A stretch of DNA of 64,000 bases, from NCBI GenBank assembly GCA_021234155.1, contig JAJEKV010000057.1:8646108-8710107 (forward strand), in the 5' to 3' direction. Origin of the DNA: Isoetes taiwanensis. Its lineage: Eukaryota; Streptophyta; Lycopodiopsida; Isoetales; Isoetaceae. Positions 56,480 to 64,000 of this stretch are shown here, in pieces. A program made the translations under genes and the position numbers. Every line of letters begins with the position of its first letter. The first letter of the stretch is position 1. The notes under the pieces are model-generated. The model had not been told where the DNA came from. It saw only the letters and a program-made list of their open reading frames with translations, and did no database searches.

Positions 56480-58983
56480 GGAACATGTGAGATGAGTAAA
56501 ATGGAGCCAGGGAAGTCCAAAGGAGGCCATTGCCCTAGGCTCCAATGGAGGAAGATGGGTTGCCTTTTGTTGCACCCTTGCAAACTGCATCGGTATTTCA
56601 GAGGGCATAATAAGCTGCAGTTGATCCATTTGATAGTGTGAATGATGAGAGGCTGGGAGATGAACATCTTGGAGTTGGCATTGTGAAGCTTCTTATCGAA
56701 GTTGATACAATCATGTCCCAGGGAAGCTCTAGTGATTGCATTGTGTGCTCAGGGCTGCTGGAGTCCCAAGCTCAGTTGAGATGGCCAATTAGGTATATTA
56801 CACACAAGAATGGTGATACTCTAGATTGCCTAACTGAACTACACACCCCAAGGCCCACCCAAGGCCATGTGGAAGATTTGGTGGTTGATGAGCATCCTTT
56901 GATCACAAGGAAGAGACGCTATGTCTTTCATAAAAGGCAGCCAAAGGTGCCCAAGAGGCCTAGAAGTGACAAATATTTAGAAAGGATGGAAAGTATGGCA
57001 CCAACCAAAGAAAACCTGGAGGCAATTAGGGGACAAGAGTGTTGCAACCTAGATTGCCAAAGGCAAGATTACAATGTGGATGACCTCGTGCGATAAGGTC
57101 CCAATACATTGGACCTGAGCTTCAAAAAGATAGGATTAATTTCATTTACTCCTTGTGTAGGAATTCCAGCTATGATGAAAACACAGGACGGCTGGGGCAT
57201 GAAGGTATGCATGAGAGCATTGAGATGGATTCTTGGGGTGAGCAAGTCTTCATTTTACAGATACTGGGAGCAGGTTAGAAAAGGGCACACTTTGTTCCAA
57301 CATGGTAATGCACTCACTTTGAAACCTAGAGCAAATACTCTAAAGGCCATTCTGCAGTCTTCGAGAGCTTTGTGAGATACATGTCTCAATCTATGCCTCA
57401 CAAGTCGAGAAGGTGAGCAGCACGGTGTGCGAAAGTGGTGCAAAAGAGTGTTGCCACAACACTATATCCGAAGGAGTGCCTTAAGGAGGTCAACTCCATC
57501 CTAGAAACTCTTGGAGGTAGGCCTCTTTCTCAATCACATTTCAAGAAGTTATGGAGCACTCACTTCTCGGACGTGAGTGTCCTACAACACATGCCATTCT
57601 CAAAGTGCAACACTTGCATTCAACTCAAGGATACACTTGCATCAACCTGCAATAGAGAAAGAAAGAATGGCAATTAGGAAGCAATTTGCAGATCACCAAA
57701 GGGACCAAATATCATGTAGACAGTTGTATTGGCGGTGGAGAACATTTTCTCGAGATGCAGCCGGGACAAATTTTGTGTATAATTCATGATAAGATGGACC
57801 AACACAAGACTTTCTTGCCAAAGCTAGATCCTTTACCCAAGCGTTGTCAAAACGCTTTTCAGATGAAAGTAAGTCTGGCGGGTGTATTAACACATGGTCA
57901 TGGAACTGGAACATATGGTCATTTTGTGCTTGATCTATGGAGAGATGATCCAAACTTCCATGTGAGCTCTATTTTCAAGTGCACGAGAACACTAGAGAAA
58001 GGATCGATAGAAGGGAGGAGGTATTCCCCTTCAAGCACCCATTTTGAGGCTTTGATGGATGATCAACCGCTTTGTTACCAAAGGCGGATAAAAAGCTCAC
58101 ATCCAAGGTGTCTAGTGAATCAAGAAGGACTTGGGATGATTTCCCCTTACTTGAGAAATCACCGCCCGAGGAGCTATGTGTTGATTGGACAACCTGTTGG
58201 AAAGAAAACAAGAATAGATGGATGTTTGGGGCAATGTCATACTTGACAAGTAGTGGGAGTATTCAAAGTTGTGAAAGTGGGATTCATGATGGTTGGGCAT
58301 ACGCATGATGATATAGATGGATTCTTTGGAACTTTCTCCACCAAGCTCAAGAGAGAAAAACGTGACCACTCTCCCTGAACTAATGGATGTGTTTGAGAGT
58401 GCATTGACCCCAACCCAATGGCTTTCTTGATGGATGAGGTTGCAGATTGGAAATCATTTGTAGAAGGATACTTGCTAGATGGTAAGGACCCGGTTGATGG
58501 AGACACACAAAGCCACTTGGTTCAAGTTTTGGGTTAGGGATGGAATACCAATCATGCAATATAAGTGGAGACCAGATGACAAGTTGTGGATGCCCTGTAC
58601 AAGGTATCGAGTTGTGGCAAAGGGGTCTTTGCTTTGGTGAAGTTCTCATTCCTAAAGGGCAGCCAAAACCACTACCTCCCTTCAAGACAGTCAAAGACTC
58701 TAGCCAATTGGTGAAGGGCATCAAGGATTACATAACACACTGGGATGATGTTCGAAATGGAAAGCACACCTCCACTCTTAAGAAAAATCAAATGGACTCC
58801 CTAATCACGTACTGGGAGAAAGTTGTGACATGCTTGGAAACTGAACAGCCATGTGGGAGGGAGCTAAGAGACGGGTTCTTGCCAGAGTCAAGATGGGAGG
58901 GTTCTCAAGGTGCAAGCACGTCTAAGAATGCTCACTTGGGTCCCAACAAGGGTTCCAAGTGGTTTGTGGGAAGTAAGGTGTGA
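56480..58983 (+). pseudogene. Repeat-associated gene with MDxHKT and GHTHDDIDG motifs (DUF7869-like), frameshifted
   Basis: Successive plus-strand frames are collinear. 56638-57096 reads LITRKRRYVFHKRQPKVPKR, then LEAIRGQECCNLDCQRQDYN and VDDLVR. 57109-57375 gives a VCMRALRWILGVSKSSFYRY segment. 57435-57677 gives PLSQSHFKKLWSTHF and FSKCNTCIQLKDTL (Cys-x2-Cys). 57720-57960 reads GQILCIIHDKMDQHKTFLPK and GTGTYGHFVLDLWRDD. Near 58262-58360 is FKVVKVGFMMVGHTHDDIDG with FFGTFSTKLKREKR. 58540-58983 is the C-terminus. The MDxxKT and GHTHDDID motifs, rich in Asp and His, recall an RNase H-like or nuclease active site and are shared by an uncharacterised family, often multicopy, that I associate with the DUF7869 label from memory. 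At least five frameshifts or stops are present. The 3' end is cut by an LTR at 58979. Confidence 0.6.
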
Positions 58984-60566
58984 CGCTCCCTGAACATATA
59001 CGACCCTCGGACGTATACATACGGGGACTTTCCCCTCCCATGGCGACCAACTCGCCATGAGCAGGGCCCTCCGTCTATTTCGGGCCATCTATGATATGAT
59101 GCCCGAAAGAAGGACACGAAGGGGTCATTCGGCCCACGCCTTCAATGGGGCTCCTACGTCGCGGAAGCGTGAATACATGTTAGCACACATCATAAATCAT
59201 ATATAAATAACCACCACGAAGGGTGGCACATCCATCCAAGTACCAACGACAAAGAATATGCATCTAAACCTAAGAAAACACCCCAAACCCCAGGTTCTAC
59301 CCCGGTTCAGACTCCGATGAGGATGGACTGACGGCTCGGCCTCAAGAGATCAGCAGACAGAGGTATAACCCGGCGTTATCGGCATAGAACATCGGCTAGG
59401 GTTGTCCACTCCATCGCCCCTCACTGTGCACACTTTGCGGATGAGTCCAATCGCGCTATGGCGTCACTATATATACGGATACGCGGACTCAAGGTATCAC
59501 CCTTCGAGCCTACTACGGGGTTCATGAAGTCCCGTCCCAGATGAGGCAGGTCGGGAAGCGTCCCCCTTCCGGGATCACAGTGGTTCCATGGGTGGACTAG
59601 AGAATACGTCGTCGCATCGGCGACCGCATCCGTACCCGACTTACTCGCCCTAAATCTACTCAAAGTGCAAGGTGCCCCATGCGGGTCACACCAACTACAC
59701 CCAGGGAGTGTCAGACCCATACCCGGCCTGGATCGCGCCTAGCTCACTGGGGTAGGCTATTAGGCCTAGTCCCTTTGTAGGAGTCTCAGGAGCCTTTTAT
59801 GTTCGTGCAAGACCCCACCCCCACTTCACCACTTGTGTCCCTTGTTTGGTGCTAAGTCACTCCATAGCATCCACGACTCGGTGGGCTCTTATGCACACCA
59901 GCCGACCATCTAATGGGAATATCTGAGGGCTCTATCTAGGAGCATACTACAATACATGGGCTCAGAGGTCTCTACCCCCGTAATCCCCCCATATCCGGAG
60001 TGCTAACTAAGCAAAGAACTACTAAACCATCAACCAAAGCACGCATCTGAGACTAGAGATAAGAATACTCACCATATCAATCAAGGGTTAGTCTAACGGG
60101 TAAACCACAGAGAAAACAGAGAGAACACACCCGAGAGAGGTGCTATGCTATAAATCAACAAAGTAACCTCTTGACTAACCAGTCAAATCGGTCTTGGGCT
60201 GCTCCATCTCGACTAAGCGGAAGGAGGCACAGGCTGCACAAGCTCCTCCTCCATCCCCAATTGCTCCCAATTGAATTGGGGCACAAAAGCCCTAATTTGG
60301 GTGTCCAAAATGGAAACCCTACCTTGCCCCAATCGATTTGGGCCAGGTGGCATGTCATAAATTAACTAATTTGGTATTTTAGCCCTTTTTAATATTAGGA
60401 TAAGCCCTAAATTCGAATTAGGGTTTTGGTTAGGTTTCCACCTTTATAATTTAATTATTAACATAGCTAACCTTAGCTTATGAATAATTAAGGTGCCATT
60501 AATTATTCATAGTGACGTGTCACGTATTTATACTTAAATATGCGTATAAATATGTGGAACGTCACA
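58979..60566 (-). mobile_element. Ty3/gypsy-type long terminal repeat (3' LTR of a minus-strand element)
   Basis: It begins TGTGACG and ends CGTCACA, giving TG...CA ends within a 7-bp inverted repeat, and is 1588 bp long. Immediately to its right on the minus strand is a polypurine tract (AAGGTGGGGAGAA, 60579-60567), preceded by LDAEDSIIFKVGRM-like sequence that resembles the closing peptide of gypsy polyproteins (EDSIILRG..N). So this is the 3' LTR, with internal DNA to the right. A TATATATA box for the minus strand lies near 59468-59476. The 5' LTR is not in the window, so full-length structure is unconfirmed. Confidence 0.75.
59466..59478 (-). promoter_or_regulatory. TATA box candidate in LTR
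   Basis: CACTATATATACGG read on the minus strand gives CCGTATATATAGTG, in the interior of the LTR where a U3/R boundary promoter could lie. Support is positional only. Confidence 0.35.
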
Positions 60567-60579
60567 TTCTCCCCACCTT
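60567..60579 (-). other. Polypurine tract
   Basis: AAGGTGGGGAGAA on the minus strand directly abuts the TGTGACG start of the LTR, the expected position for plus-strand DNA priming in LTR retrotransposons. Confidence 0.7.
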
Positions 60580-63500
60580 AAAAATGATGCTGTCCTCAGC
60601 ATCAAGACTACTCTTGTTGCAGGGCAACACATCATACATTGGAAGGAAGTCTCCCCTCCTTAAAGAGATAGCGTGAGATTATAAGTCACACAGACGACGT
60701 CATGTTCAAAGTGATCAAGTTTGAAATGACTTGTAATGTGCAATTTATAACTTTGGGATATAAGAGGTAGAGGCATAGATCAGACATGATCATCGGTTAG
60801 GACTGTCAAAAGTGAAAAGTCTCACTGTTTCATTCGTGGTGACGAGTTCACAGTCTATCTATTTTAGAAATCATTCTTTCTATGTAAATATGATTATATA
60901 TTAAAGATAGGTCTAGATGTAAAAAAAAACTTCTATTTGTGGTTATATTATAATACAGAGTTGTTAACCTGACACTGTTTAGTAGAAAGTTATTCTAATC
61001 ATATTAACTTCTGTGTATATATCTATTATATTCACCCTTCACTTTGCAAGTGATTTTATTACAGCCAGGCTTAATGTAATTTTGCATCTAAATTTGGTTT
61101 TCCTATTTTGTTATAATTTTAACAACTCATATATTGCTATCGTGAGTGTTTAGATGCCCCTGACATTTATAGCTACCCTTTAATAGAATTATATGTTATA
61201 CTGTATTTGCCATTTTGACCTATATACTTTAATATTAATTACAGACAGACGTTCTTCATTTATTATTCATAACCTTGTTATAACATTATCTAAGTCTCGT
61301 TATTCCCTCAGAAGTTTGTGTAAGACATATATACTTAGCTCCTTCTATTGTATTTGATATGTGTTTAAATAGTTTGCTCCTTCTGATTATCGTTAATGTT
61401 TCCACACTCACACTCTCTATCTTTAGCATAGATTATAGTCACATGAGGACACATATTAATTCATTGGTTATGTTTATACATTTACGAGATGTCCCGATGT
61501 TCTTACATTTGAATTACTTATTTATTTTATTGCTATTTTCGTAAATTTATGACACATAGAGACAGTCTTATAGTTATAGGGCACAGGTACAGCTGACATA
61601 TACATTCGACGTAATTGGTACCGCCCTGGTCGCTATCCGGCAGTGCTATGGCCATGCAATCGTCCTGAATCACGGAAGGCCAGTTGTAACTATGGTGTCC
61701 ACGGCGGAAGCATCGAAACCATGCATGGTCTGTTGAGCCTGTTATATGGTGATGACTGGGCAGGTTCTGGGCTCTTACTTAAAGTAGAAGTGCTGAATGT
61801 TGGGAATAAGGAGTGTTAAGATATCCCTATTTTGATGGATACTCGAGAAAATTAGTATGACGATGTTTGGTATCTAAGTGAAATACTGGACCTAATAATT
61901 ACGAGGATTGATTTATTCTGCGGCATATATATTGCCACTCAACGTAGAAGAAGACTGGATATAGCAGCATATATCTGAGGAAGAAGTGGTTTATGATTAT
62001 CTACCATATGCAAGCGTGTGCATGATTAAGATGACAACATAGTCACTTGGATACGCTTAATGACGTCGGTCAATTGCATGCCGATTATGCAGGATATAAA
62101 TTAAGGAAATGGACACATCTGATGTCTGCTGGGAACATCGAGATGCCGTATAATAGATTGGACACTAGGGTAGAACGTACGCCACACAAGGTCAAGAGAA
62201 GACGACAATTGGTAGGACCAGGCGCAACCATCGAAAGAAATATACCCACACGACAAGTGGGAGACAAGAGGGGTTTGAAAGTTGTTGTAAACAACGTTTC
62301 AAATATAGAAAGTTTGGAAAGAGGCGTTGAATACACCAAAGTGTGGAGAAGGAGGATGTGCTCTGGAGTTGGTATCGTGTGTGTATATGTGTACTAGGAA
62401 CATTTAATAGTAAAACATAAACTTTTAGTTCACATATATGAATACAGAGGTAATGAAGATAAGAATTGCTATACTAGACATTAAGTATGTCCACTAGGAA
62501 CTTAGGGTGGCATGTGCCCCTGTGGAATTTATGACTAGAGCGTGAGGACCAAGGCAACCTAAGGATAGAGAGTCTAGAAGGTGTGGTGTGAAAACCACAG
62601 CATATATAGTACAAGCAGCTAGGGGGCTACGTCAATGAATTACATACGAGTCTAGAGTTAGGGTTGGTGCACACATGTTACTATATCTCATAATAACAAC
62701 GTAGTGGTTTCGGATGTTTGAAGGATTTAGTAGTATTACATACTACACTAGTGAGGAGATCAAAGATGTTAATTGTGATATTCAGATGTATATCATATTA
62801 AAAGATAGAAGAATAGCCGTACAAGGCGAGGGAAATATCACTTGACAAGGTTTAAAGAATGAGCGTAATGATATGCTTATATACGAAGATATCCATATTG
62901 GCAGCGTCTATGAGGACATATGAGGGACCCCCAGAGACTTTATTCACATAATCCCCTGGGATATGTAGATTCATTTGCGGACTTAAAGACATCTAGGCAT
63001 TAAAATAATGGTTGAAAACATTTTGCTCGGACCTTATCTAGGTACCCTAGAAGGAGGTGAGTAATCAACAATGGTTGGGTGGCATTGGAATGTACAGGAG
63101 AACACTCCAAAAGAGGGTAGGCGGTTGTCACTTTGACAGGCGTGTGGCACAGATAATTAATCACATCATATAGACGGTGAAGTTTGGCACAAAGTGTTGA
63201 CATTATTATGGGGGGGTTCTAACACAGGCACTTACTACGATTATGAGTTTTGTACCGTGGTGCGGGAAAATGGTCCATAAAAAAAGAACGACCATTGAGA
63301 AGAAGTAGTGAGGGGTGGTAGGATTAAAGCTACCCATGGTCTAGAGGGGGTCTTTGCATGGCGAGTCCCTAGTTGGTTGGGCTTAAAAGAAATCCTTTGT
63401 CACGGAGGAATTGAGATGAGGCAAGGTTTAGACACTAGAGAGAGACAACGTTAATTATAGTTATGTCTATAACATATTACGTATATATCGTCGAATAAGG

Positions 63501-63840
63501 TCTAAGATAAAGCATATAAATGTAGTATAGATTGAATGATGGCAAGGCCCGAAGAAATTGTGTTATCAAGGCATCTACCAAAGGAAAGGAAAAAAAAATA
63601 ATTAAAGTTATAGGTCGCGAAACGCCGATAACTGGACATTATTATCGTCGCCTAAAGAATATCCAAGGATATACGCATGCTGCTATTCTAGAGAATTGCC
63701 CTGTCGTTGTTAATTAAATTCCGGAATTAGTCCCACCAAGTGAGTTGATGTTGTCATAACAAGTTGGTCGTACTTGCTAGATTACGTCGTGTCATTTGGT
63801 CGGTTTATTCCTAGGGGATACTAGCTTTATATATGGTTAA
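60580..63840. other. Presumed interior of gypsy-type element or flanking repeat; no coding recognised
   Basis: After the probable polyprotein end (about 60640-60580, minus) I could not find reverse transcriptase, integrase or protease motifs on either strand. Open frames reach only 116 codons (62047-62397, plus). A second AAGGAGGGGAGA-like purine tract occurs near 60664-60651. The sequence may be a heavily decayed or non-autonomous interior. Confidence 0.35.
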
Positions 63841-63867
63841 CAGTTATCCGGTTGACTATGGCAGAGA

Positions 63868-64000
63868 GAGGTCGACTCCCATGGCTATGGCAAGACTGCT
63901 TATTCTGGCGGCTATGGCGAAAAAAGAGCTCCGTGGCTATGGCGGAAGAGCTTGCTCCGGCGGCTATGGCGAAAGAGCTTGCTCTGGCGGCTATGGCGGA
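63868..64000. repeat. Start of tandem repeat, GGCTATGGCG-based, ~27 bp unit
   Basis: CATGGCTATGGCAAGA, GGCGGCTATGGCGAAAAAAG, GTGGCTATGGCGGAAGAG, and GGCGGCTATGGCGAAAGAGC follow at roughly 27-30 base spacing and run off the window. AGAGCTTGCTCYGGCGGCTA links the last units. A related GGCTATGGCG occurs at 7337 and 7377. Confidence 0.75.

Noticed and set aside
62047..62397. 116-codon plus-strand frame as a retrotransposon gag piece
   Set aside because: No zinc knuckle or gag signature, and orientation is opposite to the adjacent LTR element.

Overview
The window reads as nuclear DNA of a land plant. It holds a spliced plant-type O-fucosyltransferase gene, a plant-type sulfate transporter, and remnants of plant housekeeping families (Qa-SNARE, PP2A B', ABCC, RNase T2), embedded in L1-type LINE, Helitron, Ty3/gypsy and MITE DNA. 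The sequence does not identify the species. The repeat load and a tyrosine-recombinase gene would suit a large-genome non-angiosperm such as a fern, but that is a guess.

Layout. 1-2.3 kb: short repeats, a fold-back element and an RNase T2 remnant. 3.1-6.6 kb, minus strand: an 11-exon O-fucosyltransferase gene with one apparent 1-nt deletion in its last exon. 6.8-12.1 kb: a duplicated ~500 bp block, a 5'-truncated LINE tail, a broken syntaxin (SYP2-like) copy and a plus-strand Helitron 3' terminus at 12137. 14.0-16.0 kb: an intact, intronless 681-residue sulfate transporter, the only uninterrupted conventional gene. 16-25 kb: mostly non-coding repeat-rich DNA with a retroposon tail and a second Helitron 3' terminus (24488). 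26.2-31.2 kb: large inverted and direct repeats enclosing fragments of an ABCC transporter exon and another captured exon.

33.9-49 kb is a nested transposon complex. A minus-strand tyrosine recombinase gene (C-terminal half at 34.7-35.1 kb, N-terminal half at 48.3-48.7 kb) was split by a full-length L1-type LINE (35126-48251) flanked by the 12-bp duplication AATCCATTGCAG. The LINE was later hit by a ~650 bp MITE in ORF1 and by a 5.75-kb Helitron (38960-44712) in ORF2. That Helitron carries a PP2A B' fragment and at least one smaller Helitron. Removing each insertion rejoins the interrupted reading frame, so the order of events can be read directly.

49.7-57.4 kb is richer in C+G. It contains decayed, unrecognised coding stretches and a striking set of short palindromes built on CGACT..AGTCG (consensus close to TTCTCGACTTCGCGAAGTCGAGAA, shown here with its two halves joined only as a consensus and not as one copy). 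56.1-56.4 kb is a TTATATG-type minisatellite. 56.5-58.98 kb is a frameshifted gene of an uncharacterised repeat-associated family with MDxHKT and GHTHDDIDGFF motifs. It is cut off by a minus-strand Ty3/gypsy-type LTR (58979-60566) followed by a polypurine tract. 60.6-64 kb shows no recognisable coding sequence and ends in the start of a GGCTATGGCG tandem repeat.
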